Shown here piece after piece: positions 35,996 through 44,069 of a stretch of DNA of 64,000 nt. The position numbers and the translations under genes are program-made. Source of the DNA: Pseudomonadota bacterium (GTDB taxonomy: Bacteria > Pseudomonadota > Gammaproteobacteria > Steroidobacterales > Woeseiaceae). Location of the stretch: NCBI GenBank assembly GCA_027621915.1, contig JAQCAD010000010.1:1-64000 (forward strand), given 5' to 3'. Position 1 is the stretch's first letter. Each line of letters opens with the position of its first letter. Under the pieces are notes generated by a model that was not told the DNA's origin, did no database searches, and was given only the letters and a program-made list of their open reading frames with translations.

Positions 35996-36196
35996 TTGCA
36001 AAAGACCATAATCGCCATCGGCCTGCTGGTCCTGCTCCTCGGGATCGGCTGGCCGTGGCTCGGCAAGCTACCCTTTTGGCGATTGCCCGGTGATATTGTC
36101 ATCCATCGTGAAAATTTTCGCTTTTATTTTCCGCTGATGACGATGATTTTTCTCAGCATTTTTCTGTCGTTGATTTTTTGGTTGCTGAAGAAATAG
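35996..36196 (+). CDS. DUF2905 small membrane protein
   Basis: 66 residues with two membrane segments (IIAIGLLVLLLGIGWPWL and FPLMTMIFLSIFLSLIFWLL) flanking the conserved LGKLPFWRLPGDIVIHRENFRFYFP loop of DUF2905. Function unknown. TTG start at 35996, three bases after the stop of the VPS10-like gene, so translational coupling is likely. Confidence 0.87.
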   Translation: MQKTIIAIGLLVLLLGIGWPWLGKLPFWRLPGDIVIHRENFRFYFPLMTMIFLSIFLSLIFWLLKK

Positions 36197-36261
36197 TCCG
36201 CCATTGCGGACGTGGCCAAACGCCGGAAAATGAGCTCGTGCGGACTTACGCCATTTGCCGG

Positions 36262-37320
36262 TTAGCCGCCGAAATTTACCTTTGCTTCGAGGTTGGATCG
36301 TGAATCAGCGTGTGACATCGCTTCTTCAAGCGTAATGGTTCCGACCTTGTACAGGTCAAGCAACGCTTCGTCAAAGTTTTGCATGCCTTTTTCACCGGAC
36401 TCCCTCAGTGCATCTTTAACTTCTGAAATGTCACCCTTAAGGATCAGGTCCTTGATGTGCGGTGTGTTGATCATCAGCTCGACAGCGGCAACCCGTTTGC
36501 CGGTGCGCGCCCGAACGAGACGTTGCGAGAGAATCGCTCGCAAGTAATGACCGAGATCCATGAACACCTGCTTGTGTTGTTCCTGCGGAAACATGTTGAT
36601 GATTCGATCAAGCGTTTCCGGCGCATTGTTGGCATGTAACGTAGCGAGAACAAGGTGCCCGGTACCCGCCATGTCGATAGCGGATTGCATAGATTCGCGA
36701 TCACGAATCTCGCCTATTTGCAGCACGTCGGGAGCGCCACGCATTGCGCTCCTCAGAGCGCGAGCGTAGGACTTTGTATCTAATCCGACTTCGCGTTGGT
36801 TAACTATTGATTGCTTGTTTGGATGCAGGAATTCGATCGGGTCTTCAACTGTAATAATATGCGAAGAGGTCTTCTCATTACGATGATTGATCATCGCCGC
36901 CAGAGTTGTTGACTTGCCACTGCCGGTAGCCCCAACCATCAAAATCAGCCCGCGCCGGAGCATCACCAGCTCTTTCATTTGTTCGGGCATGCCAAGTTCG
37001 TCAAGAGTTGGCAATTCGGCGGTTATGTAGCGAAGCACCATTGATACATTGCCGCGCTGATGGAATACGTTGACACGAAAACGCCCGAGGCCTGGCTCCG
37101 AGATCGCGAAATCGATGTCGAGTTCACGCGTGAATGTGTCCAGCTGCTCTTCACTCATCAACTCAATAGCGGCCTGTTTCACCATTTTCGGCGTCATTTC
37201 AAGTTTGTTGACAGGCATTATCTTGCCGTCAATCTTTATCTTGGCAGGTGAAAACGGAGCGAAGAAAAGGTCAGATGCCTTTTTCTCGACCATGAGCTTA
37301 AAAAGTGGTTTTACGTTCAT
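36262..37320 (-). CDS. Third PilT/PilU-family ATPase (extra retraction ATPase paralogue)
   Basis: 352 residues. Walker A VGATGSGKS, Asp box ITVEDPIEFLH, Walker B-region DVLQIGEIRDRESM and His box GHLVLATLHANN of the PilT/GspE superfamily. It starts MNVKPLFKLMVEKKASDLFF, a PilU-like N-terminus, but is shorter and less like P. aeruginosa PilU than its neighbour. Last of three minus-strand genes pilT-pilU-this. Such paralogues usually modulate pilus retraction together with PilT; a separate substrate pilus is possible. Proposed name PilU2, informal. Confidence 0.88.
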   Translation of the reverse strand: MNVKPLFKLMVEKKASDLFFAPFSPAKIKIDGKIMPVNKLEMTPKMVKQAAIELMSEEQLDTFTRELDIDFAISEPGLGRFRVNVFHQRGNVSMVLRYITAELPTLDELGMPEQMKELVMLRRGLILMVGATGSGKSTTLAAMINHRNEKTSSHIITVEDPIEFLHPNKQSIVNQREVGLDTKSYARALRSAMRGAPDVLQIGEIRDRESMQSAIDMAGTGHLVLATLHANNAPETLDRIINMFPQEQHKQVFMDLGHYLRAILSQRLVRARTGKRVAAVELMINTPHIKDLILKGDISEVKDALRESGEKGMQNFDEALLDLYKVGTITLEEAMSHADSRSNLEAKVNFGG

Positions 37321-37345
37321 TAATCAATTGAATCCATGTGACGGG

Positions 37346-38503
37346 CTAGTACACTTTAGCCGTATCTTCTTCCATGATGCGCAGGCTTTCAGATTGCCTG
37401 TCTGCAATCGATGAGTCGCGCTTGCTTTCGAGTTTGACCCGCAACCTTAGTTCGTTCTTCGAATCGGAATTTCGCATGGCTTCTTCGTAGGAGATAGCAC
37501 CACTCTCGTACAAGTCGAATAGTGACTGGTCGAACGTCTGCATGCCAAGGCGAGTTGATTTGGCCATGATTTCTTTTATCTGCCCAACCTCACCCTTGAA
37601 TATCAAATCTGCGATGAGCGGAGAATTCAACATGATTTCCATGCTTGCGATTCGACCAACACCGGTCTCCCGCGGAATCAGGCGTTGTGCAACAAACGCT
37701 TTTGTGTTGAGTGACAAATCCATCAGCAATTGCTGACGACGATCCTCCGGGAAAAAGTTGATGATTCGATCGAGCGCCTGGTTCGCGCTGTTCGCGTGAA
37801 GTGTTGCGAGACAAAGGTGGCCGGTTTCAGAAAACTGAATTCCATATTCCATTGTTTCGCGATCGCGAATCTCACCGATTATGATGACGTCAGGTGCCTG
37901 ACGTAACGTATTCTTCAGCGCCGCGTGCCAGGATTCGGTATCCACACCGACTTCTCGCTGCGTTATAACGCATCCATTATGCGGATGAACATATTCGACG
38001 GGATCTTCAATTGAAACGATATGCCCACGTGAGTTTTCGTTTCGATGACCAATCATTGCCGCGAGCGTGGTCGATTTACCGGAGCCGGTGCCTCCGACGA
38101 CGATGACCAGTCCACGCTTGTTCATCACAACGTCTTTCAGGATAGGTGGGAGATCCAGCCCTTCGAGGGTCGGAATTTCTGTGGTAATTGTTCGAAGAAC
38201 GGCACCGACCAGCCCCTGCTGAATGAACGCGCTGACGCGAAACCGGCCAATGCCTTGCGGGGCGATTGCGAAGTTGCATTCTTTCGTGGCATCGAATTCT
38301 TTTATCTGCTTGTCGTTCATGATCGAACGCACCATCATGGCGGACTGATCCGGCGTTAGCGGAGCGTCAGTCGCTTTGTGAACCGTCCCATCAACTTTGA
38401 TCGCGGGTGGAAAACCCGAGGTCAGGAAAAGGTCTGAACCTTCCTTTTCGACCATTTTTTTAAGCAGGTTTTGCGTCAATCGCACTGCTTGTTCGCGTTC
38501 CAT
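37346..38503 (-). CDS. pilU: Type IV pilus retraction ATPase PilU
   Basis: 385 residues, close to the 382 of P. aeruginosa PilU, with which it shares ECNFAIAPQGIGRFRVSAF, GGTGSGKSTTLAAMIGHRNE (Walker A), HIVSIEDPVEYVH, GCVITQREVGVDTESW, DVIIIGEIRDRETM and GHLCLATLHANSANQALDRII. It is a hexameric motor acting with PilT on pilus retraction at the inner membrane. The ATG has AGGAG upstream. 41 bases separate it from the pilT stop; the genes form one operon with a third paralogue. Confidence 0.94.
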   Translation of the reverse strand: MEREQAVRLTQNLLKKMVEKEGSDLFLTSGFPPAIKVDGTVHKATDAPLTPDQSAMMVRSIMNDKQIKEFDATKECNFAIAPQGIGRFRVSAFIQQGLVGAVLRTITTEIPTLEGLDLPPILKDVVMNKRGLVIVVGGTGSGKSTTLAAMIGHRNENSRGHIVSIEDPVEYVHPHNGCVITQREVGVDTESWHAALKNTLRQAPDVIIIGEIRDRETMEYGIQFSETGHLCLATLHANSANQALDRIINFFPEDRRQQLLMDLSLNTKAFVAQRLIPRETGVGRIASMEIMLNSPLIADLIFKGEVGQIKEIMAKSTRLGMQTFDQSLFDLYESGAISYEEAMRNSDSKNELRLRVKLESKRDSSIADRQSESLRIMEEDTAKVY

Positions 38504-38544
38504 TTAACTTATCTCCTCTCAGGCGCCCGACCTCGCCGGGTGCC

Positions 38545-39585
38545 TTAGAAATTTTCTTTGTTGACTGCCCGGAATCGGGCTTCTTCCTTGTTGATAAGCC
38601 CTTTGGACATGAGCTCGGCCAGATTTTGATCCAGCGTCTGCATGCCCACATTTTGCCCGGTCTGGATTGCGGAATACATTTGTGCAATCTTGCCTTCCCG
38701 AATCAGGTTTCTGATCGCCGGCGTGCCCATCATGATTTCGTGCGCAGCGATTCGTCCGCCGCCAATCTTCTTCAACAACGTTTGTGAAATAACAGCTCGC
38801 AGTGACTCGGATAACATCGCTCGAACCATTTCTTTTTCTGCAGCAGGGAATACATCCACGATACGGTCGATGGTCTTTGCGGCGGAGCTCGTATGCAGCG
38901 TTCCGAACACAAGGTGTCCCGTTTCGGCACCAGTCAAGGCGAGACGAATGGTCTCCAGATCCCTGAGCTCACCGACCAGGATAACGTCAGGATCCTCGCG
39001 AAGTGCCGAGCGCAATGCTTCGTTGAAGCCGAGAGTGTCACGATGTACTTCACGTTGATTGATTAGAGATTTCTTGCTTTCGTGCACGAACTCGATCGGA
39101 TCCTCGATCGTCAGGATGTGATCTGGTTTGTTTTCGTTGATGTAGTCAACCATCGCCGCAAGCGTCGTTGATTTGCCGCTGCCTGTCGGGCCGGTAACAA
39201 GCACGATGCCTCTTGGGTGCATCGAGATATCCTTGAAAATCGCTGGTGCACCCAAATCGTCGAGTGACAGAATTTCTGAGGGAATCGTTCTGAATACTGC
39301 GGCAGAGCCACGATTCTGATTGAAAGCATTCACACGGAAGCGCGCCAGTTTTGGGATTTCAAAGGAGAAGTCGGTTTCCAGAAACTCTTCGTAATCCTTG
39401 CGCTGCTTGTCATTCATGATGTCGTACACCATGCTATTGACATCTTTGTGGGTCAGTGCCGGCATATTGATGCGCTTGATGTCGCCGTCGACGCGAATCA
39501 TCGGTGGGACCCCACCGGAAAGGTGAAGATCTGATGCGTTGTTCTTTACCGTGAACGACAATAACTGGGCGACATCGACAGCCAT
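38545..39585 (-). CDS. pilT: Type IV pilus retraction ATPase PilT
   Basis: 346 residues as expected. N-terminal MAVDVAQLLSFTVKNNASDL, then DHLxxGxPP-like DLHLSGGVPPMIRVDGDI, Walker A TGPTGSGKS, ILTIEDPIEFVH, VHRDTLGFNEALRSALREDPD, VILVGELRDLETIRLALTGAE (Walker B) and GHLVFGTLHTSSAAKTIDRI. The C-terminal AIRNLIREGK motif needed for retraction in PilT is present. ATG 39585 is preceded by GAGGG; the open frame upstream runs antisense to yggS and was not used. Divergent from yggS as in Pseudomonas. Confidence 0.97.
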   Translation of the reverse strand: MAVDVAQLLSFTVKNNASDLHLSGGVPPMIRVDGDIKRINMPALTHKDVNSMVYDIMNDKQRKDYEEFLETDFSFEIPKLARFRVNAFNQNRGSAAVFRTIPSEILSLDDLGAPAIFKDISMHPRGIVLVTGPTGSGKSTTLAAMVDYINENKPDHILTIEDPIEFVHESKKSLINQREVHRDTLGFNEALRSALREDPDVILVGELRDLETIRLALTGAETGHLVFGTLHTSSAAKTIDRIVDVFPAAEKEMVRAMLSESLRAVISQTLLKKIGGGRIAAHEIMMGTPAIRNLIREGKIAQMYSAIQTGQNVGMQTLDQNLAELMSKGLINKEEARFRAVNKENF

Positions 39586-39669
39586 ATATACCCTCGGTAG
39601 TGGCTGGTCCGACTTACCATAACCCGGACCTGTTGGCTGCCTAGTATATCGAAGCACTCGGAGCAAAAC

Positions 39670-40353
39670 GTGATTAGAGTCACGGAAAACTTTCGTAAAA
39701 TCCAAGATTTGCTGGCGAAAGCTGCAGCAGATGCCGGGAGGGCAGCAGACGATATTCGGCTTGTTGCTGTCAGCAAGAAGAAGCCCCTGGAGGCCATTCT
39801 CGAGGTAGCTTCGGCCGGGCAGCGGGACTTCGGCGAGAATTTCGTTCAGGAGGGGCTGGAAAAGATACGAAGTGCCGCCAGGAATGACCTCCGGTGGCAT
39901 TTTATCGGACACCTGCAATCCAACAAGACAAAGGCTGTAGCCGAGCATTTTCAATGGGTTCACACGATCGACCGTCTCAAGATCGCGCAACGCCTCTCTG
40001 AATACAGGCCCAGCGACGCCGAAGACCTGAACATTTGTATCGAGGTCAATATCGACGGCGAGACTCAGAAATCCGGGGTCAGCGTAGCGCAGACCCGCGA
40101 CCTCGCCGCCGCCATTGCAGAGCTGCCGCGACTGAAACTGCGTGGGCTGATGTGTTTGCCGGCAATTCGCCACGGATTCGACGAGCAAAGAAAGCCGTTT
40201 GCGGCACTCAGGGTCCTGCATGAGTCGCTGCAGGCACAGGGCCACGAGCTGGACACCCTTTCAATGGGCATGTCTGCGGACTATGCTGCCGCCATTCACG
40301 AGGGTGCGACCATCATTCGTATCGGGACCGGGATATTTGGAACGAGATCGTGA
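39670..40353 (+). CDS. yggS: Pyridoxal phosphate homeostasis protein (YggS/PLPBP)
   Basis: 227 residues, TIM-barrel PLP carrier. Marks: RLVAVSKKKPLEAILE (PLP Lys), DFGENFVQEG, WHFIGHLQSNKTK, INIDGExxKxG-like VNIDGETQKSGV, GLMCLPAIR, SMGMSADYAAAI and GATIIRIGTGIFG. No catalytic activity is known; it keeps free PLP in balance. GTG start. Divergent from pilT and followed by proC. Confidence 0.96.
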   Translation: MIRVTENFRKIQDLLAKAAADAGRAADDIRLVAVSKKKPLEAILEVASAGQRDFGENFVQEGLEKIRSAARNDLRWHFIGHLQSNKTKAVAEHFQWVHTIDRLKIAQRLSEYRPSDAEDLNICIEVNIDGETQKSGVSVAQTRDLAAAIAELPRLKLRGLMCLPAIRHGFDEQRKPFAALRVLHESLQAQGHELDTLSMGMSADYAAAIHEGATIIRIGTGIFGTRS

Positions 40354-40397
40354 TATTTCGGGCCGGATTCAGGGGATGACAATCAGGATGGGCAACA

Positions 40398-41234
40398 TTG
40401 ATAATTAATAAAGTTGGGCTTATAGGCGGCGGTAACATGGCACGCGCGATCGGCGGCGGGTTGCTTAGAGGTGGCATGCATGCGACGGATCTGATGATTG
40501 CCGAGCCGCTGCGCGAGCAATGCGAGCGCCTTCGAAAAGAGCTCTGCGGATGCCTGGTGACTGATGACAACAAACGCGTTGCCCGGTCCGTTGAAATCCT
40601 TTTGTTCGCGGTCAAACCTCAAATACTCAGGCCTGTTTGTGAAAATGTCGCCGCAGAAGTGCAGGAAAAACGACCACTGATCATGTCAATCGCTGCAGGG
40701 CCAAAAATTGCGGATATCGATGAGTGGCTTGGCGGAGGCCTCTCGGTCGTTCGCGTGATGCCCAACCAGCCGGCATTGATCGATCAGGGCATCTCCGCAT
40801 TATTCGCCAATGAACGCACCGACGACCGTCGCAAGACTCAGGCCGAAAAGATAATGTCTGCCGTCGGGCACGTCGTCTGGCTGGATTCCGAGTCGAAAAT
40901 GGATGCAGTCACCGCTGTTTCTGGAACAGGCCCGTCATATTTCTATCTTCTTATCGATATTATGATCGAATCAGCGAAAAAGTTTGGCATCGATGCTGAA
41001 ACCGCAAGGACGTTGGCGGTTGAAACTGCGCGCGGCGCAACCGCTCTCGCCGCCGCCGAAACAGAATCTATGTCGACTCTGATTGACCGAGTGCGTTCCC
41101 CGGGTGGAACGACAACAGCAGCTTTTGAGTATCTTGATGAGAAGGATGCTCGTGGCATCTTCGCTGCCGCGATCGACGCTGCGGAAAAGCGCGCGGCAGA
41201 ACTGGCGATAGAAGCCAGCAATGCAACCCGGTAA
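40398..41234 (+). CDS. proC: Pyrroline-5-carboxylate reductase
   Basis: 278 residues. Reduces pyrroline-5-carboxylate to proline with NAD(P)H. N-terminal Rossmann motif VGLIGGGNMARAIGGGLL, VKPQILRPVCENV, VRVMPNQPALI, and the C-terminal AVTAVSGTGPSYFYLLIDIM and LRxxVTSPGGTT-like RVRSPGGTTTAAF. TTG start at 40398 with AGGATGGG upstream. Standard yggS-proC-yggT order. The ornithine aminotransferase gene at 44 kb makes its substrate. Confidence 0.96.
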   Translation: MIINKVGLIGGGNMARAIGGGLLRGGMHATDLMIAEPLREQCERLRKELCGCLVTDDNKRVARSVEILLFAVKPQILRPVCENVAAEVQEKRPLIMSIAAGPKIADIDEWLGGGLSVVRVMPNQPALIDQGISALFANERTDDRRKTQAEKIMSAVGHVVWLDSESKMDAVTAVSGTGPSYFYLLIDIMIESAKKFGIDAETARTLAVETARGATALAAAETESMSTLIDRVRSPGGTTTAAFEYLDEKDARGIFAAAIDAAEKRAAELAIEASNATR

Positions 41235-41244
41235 TTAGAGAACC

Positions 41245-41808
41245 ATGAAAGACGCTCTGATATTTCTGATCGACACGTTTACGCGGTTGTATCTCTTGAT
41301 ATTGCTATTAAGATTCTGGCTGCCGCTCGTGCGGGCCAACTTTCGCAATCCCGTCGCGCAAGGCGTGCTTCGGTACACGTCTCCCGCTGTTGTGCCGCTG
41401 CGGCGTTTTATACCAGCAATCGGCAAACTCGATACAGCCACGGTGATCGTCGCATTGCTGATTCAGCTGCTGGCCACACTAACGATTATGCTGATCATCG
41501 ATGGCCTGGAAGTCCTGGCCACGTTAGCATCGTCAATTTCGTCAGTGATCATTGCCGCACTTCTAGAACTTGCTAGCCTGAGCGTCGTCATGTTCATCGT
41601 CGCGATTGCGCTTCGCGTAATATTCGGATTTTTTGGCCGATATATGGGCCCTTTATCGGATCTTCTGAACGACCTGACCAACCCTTTGCTTCGGCCAATT
41701 CAGCGGATTATCCCACCGCTTGGCGTAATTGACCTGTCAACCTACATCGTTTTCATTCTGTTGATCGCGCTGAACATGGTACTTGCTGATCTGAAGCCCG
41801 TATTCTGA
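41245..41808 (+). CDS. yggT: YggT family membrane protein
   Basis: 187 residues made of two similar halves. Each has a hydrophobic segment and the YggT signature: FWLPLVRANFRNPVAQGVLRYTSP and LLNDLTNPLLRPIQRIIPPLGVIDLS. The long hydrophobic middle and ends predict four to five membrane helices. Function uncertain; relatives influence osmotic stress and shape. It follows proC after 10 bases, so one operon. Confidence 0.93.
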   Translation: MKDALIFLIDTFTRLYLLILLLRFWLPLVRANFRNPVAQGVLRYTSPAVVPLRRFIPAIGKLDTATVIVALLIQLLATLTIMLIIDGLEVLATLASSISSVIIAALLELASLSVVMFIVAIALRVIFGFFGRYMGPLSDLLNDLTNPLLRPIQRIIPPLGVIDLSTYIVFILLIALNMVLADLKPVF

Positions 41809-42013
41809 AGCGGCCGGTCAAAGGCGTCGACGTTTCGATGTCGCGATGTACGCGGAGGACACTCAAGAATGGCGCCGCGAGCCGGGATAGGACTTTCATC
41901 ATCAGGCGACCTGTAACTTTTCCTGCCTGCTTAAAGACATTATCTTCTGGTAGCGCGACCAATCGGCTATAGTCCGGAGGTGTATCGTTTGGCCTGACAG
42001 GGGAATCAAAACA

Positions 42014-42487
42014 ATGAAAGCCTGCAAAACCGTTGTCGCGCTGTTATCTCTGGCTATGCTGGGTGGCTGTGGTGGCCCGGCAGAGGAGGCGATTGCGCCT
42101 GAAGCCCAGCCGGCGGAAGCATCGTTTTCCGACATTGGTGATCACATCGTTCACTTCAGCGCCCAGTCCACCGACCAGTTGCCACCGGAGGTAGCACGAG
42201 AATACAACATTGTCCGGAGCCCGAATCGCGCCATGTTGAATGTCTCTGTACTGGACAAAAGCACCAACAAAGCAGTCACCGCAAACGTCACCGTGAAAAC
42301 TGTCAATCTTACGGGGCAGCTGAAAAACGTAACGATGCGAAAAATCGAAGAGCAGGATGCGATTTACTACATCGGCGAGACACCCGTCGCCAACCAGGAA
42401 GTGCTGATTTTTGACATCACTATCAAACCAGATGGTGTCGACGTATCTGCAGATGTTCGATTTAAGCGGCAGTTTTACACTAACTAG
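42014..42487 (+). CDS. DUF4426 lipoprotein
   Basis: 157 residues. The signal peptide ends LAMLGGC, a clear lipobox, so the mature protein should be membrane-anchored in the periplasm. The rest fits DUF4426: DIGDHIVHFSAQSTDQLPPEV, ARxYxIxRS-like AREYNIVRSPNRAMLNVSV and the C-terminal DVRFKRQFYTN. In Pseudomonas a DUF4426 gene lies between yggT and metX; here metXW are absent. Function unknown. Confidence 0.88.
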   Translation: MKACKTVVALLSLAMLGGCGGPAEEAIAPEAQPAEASFSDIGDHIVHFSAQSTDQLPPEVAREYNIVRSPNRAMLNVSVLDKSTNKAVTANVTVKTVNLTGQLKNVTMRKIEEQDAIYYIGETPVANQEVLIFDITIKPDGVDVSADVRFKRQFYTN

Positions 42488-42865
42488 AACATTTGGCTTT
42501 GCTTGAGTGTTCGAGGGTCTGCGCTGGCGTAATCCTGCGACTTGTTCGAAATAAAACCCGGTCCCACTGCATAGTTCAGGAAGCCCCCGATAGCCTGATG
42601 AGGATTTAACCCGCGACCATTCTGGTCCAAGCTTGCTATGCGGCGGGGTCCCGCGAGCTCCCCGATTCGCTCCCGACGAGTTTTTAATCTCTGCGTGGCA
42701 CACCGATAAATCGATATTTGACGCCAAAAAGCACGGATTTCATCAATTTCCGGTTAACCCTCCCGCGATCTTGTGATATCGTCGCGCCGCTTCGTTCGGG
42801 CAGAAGCGCTTTCCACGGCGCATTTTCCCTGCTCGTTTTCGTTTTCTAACAGGAGTTACTTTTTC
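42488..42865. other. Gene-free 378-base region upstream of the HU-like gene
   Basis: No plus-strand gene is supported. The left 220 bases are GC-rich and full of short hairpins (for example GACCATTCTGGTC near 42621 and TCAGG...CCTGA near 42567), which could mean a structured RNA or a long leader. A 227-codon minus frame overlaps it but runs antisense to DUF4426 and lacks family features. The right part must hold the HU-like promoter and the AGGAG ribosome binding site at 42851-42855. Confidence 0.4.
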
Positions 42866-43204
42866 ATGGCAGTAAATAAGAACGCAGGCGCTACAGCTAA
42901 CAAGCCGCCGAGCAAATCCGAGATTTTTGCGCAAATCGCTGACGACACCGGCCTGACCAAGAAAGACGCGGTGGCAGTCTACGAATCCTTGTGTGGGCAG
43001 ATTAAGAAGAACCTGGGTGGCCGCAACGCGCCTGGAATGTTTACGCTTCCGGGCCTTCTGAAGATGCGCGTCGTGAAAAAACCGGCGACCAAAGCCAGAA
43101 AGGGTGTTAATCCTTTCACCGGTGAAGAAATGATGTTTAAAGCCAAGCCTGCTTCCAAAACCGTCAAGGTTGCGGCGCTTAAGGGCCTGAAAGATATGGC
43201 GTGA
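42866..43204 (+). CDS. HU-family DNA-binding protein
   Basis: 112 residues. Nucleoid protein fold: KSEIFAQIADDTGLTKKDAVAVYESLC (N-terminal helices) and FTLPGLLKMRVVKKPATKARKGVNPFTGEE, ending in repeated Lys-Ala residues. The N-terminus has about 15 extra residues, and the RNPxT arm tip reads KGVNPFTGE. The protein is more basic than usual HU at its C-terminus. ATG 42866 is preceded by AGGAG. A strong terminator follows, so it is transcribed alone. Confidence 0.88.
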   Translation: MAVNKNAGATANKPPSKSEIFAQIADDTGLTKKDAVAVYESLCGQIKKNLGGRNAPGMFTLPGLLKMRVVKKPATKARKGVNPFTGEEMMFKAKPASKTVKVAALKGLKDMA

Positions 43205-43230
43205 TCTCTTGCGAGACACCTGTAAGGAAA

Positions 43231-43257
43231 AGCCGGGGACGTCCCCGGCTTTTTTTT
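43231..43257 (+). terminator. Strong intrinsic terminator after the HU-like gene
   Basis: A perfect palindrome, AGCCGGGGAC at 43231-43240 and GTCCCCGGCT at 43241-43250 (stem of at least 8 GC-rich pairs, loop ACGT), followed by a run of T to 43257. It lies 26 bases after the stop and may also serve the convergent hydrolase gene. Confidence 0.93.
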
Positions 43258-43324
43258 GTTCGTAAATAGAGATCAATTTTCATACGGGTCGTGCGGTTAT
43301 TCGACAACGGGAGCGCCGAACTAC

Positions 43325-43966
43325 CTATTTTGAATTTCTTTCCACAAACTCCTCGACCGCACTGCGCAGCAATACCAACTTGCCGTGGAAGAAGTGCTCG
43401 GCATCCGCAAGTATTTCGAGTTCGGGCCCCGGGTCGAGTTCGTTAATCCAGGCAATGGTTTCCTCGACGTCGACCAGTTCGTCCTTGTCACCCTGGATAA
43501 TCAGCCAGGGGCAATCGGGTTGCCTATCGAGATGGCCCGCGAATCGTGAGGCGGCCGGTGCGACACTGATGAGCCCGACCGGACGGCACAGGGCCGCGGC
43601 TCTCACTGCCATGGCGGCGCCAAACGAAAACCCGGCGAGCCACAATGGCAGGTCAGGCTTTTCCCGGCGCGTCCATTCGACGGCGGCGAGTACGTCATCG
43701 ACCTCCCCGTCGCCATTGTCAAAACTGCCTTCGCTTTTTTCCACACCACGAAAATTGAAGCGCAGTGCTGATATTCCAGCGTTCGTGAAACTCCGTGCAA
43801 GCGTATGCACCACCTTGTTCTGCATCGTCCCGCCGTGCATCGGATGCGGATGACATACCACGGCAAGCGCGACTGATTCGACATCCTGGGGCGATTCTAA
43901 CAACGCTTCCAGCTCACCGGCCGGACCACTAATGGCGACTTGCTGTTGTTTGGGGTGTTTTCGCAT
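43325..43966 (-). CDS. Alpha/beta hydrolase (COG2945-like)
   Basis: 213 residues. Catalytic elbow GFSFGAAMA (Ser nucleophile), acid in IQGDKDELV and His in ILADAEHFFHG. The N-terminal CHPHPMHGGTMQNKVVHTLA is typical of this small family of dienelactone-hydrolase-like proteins found in many Proteobacteria. No known substrate. Stands alone, divergent from rocD. Confidence 0.88.
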   Translation of the reverse strand: MRKHPKQQQVAISGPAGELEALLESPQDVESVALAVVCHPHPMHGGTMQNKVVHTLARSFTNAGISALRFNFRGVEKSEGSFDNGDGEVDDVLAAVEWTRREKPDLPLWLAGFSFGAAMAVRAAALCRPVGLISVAPAASRFAGHLDRQPDCPWLIIQGDKDELVDVEETIAWINELDPGPELEILADAEHFFHGKLVLLRSAVEEFVERNSK

Positions 43967-44069
43967 GGGAAGTATCTGGCCTGTATGCCCGTTATTGCTG
44001 TAAAATTATGACCTTATGCAGCCAGCGTCAGGCGGGCATGTTACCCACTGTAATTGAGAAATGAATTAA

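Noticed and set aside
38545-40245. PilT with a 220-residue N-terminal extension
   Set aside because: The extension is antisense to yggS; the family start with a ribosome binding site is at 39585.
42488-42700. 6S RNA gene
   Set aside because: A TGTTCG and a GCGGCGG element recall 6S RNA, but the terminal closing stem does not form, and the genomic context (zapA, ygfA) is absent.
42044-42727. 227-codon minus-strand frame
   Set aside because: It runs antisense to the DUF4426 lipoprotein gene, which has a lipobox and family features, and the predicted protein shows no domain.
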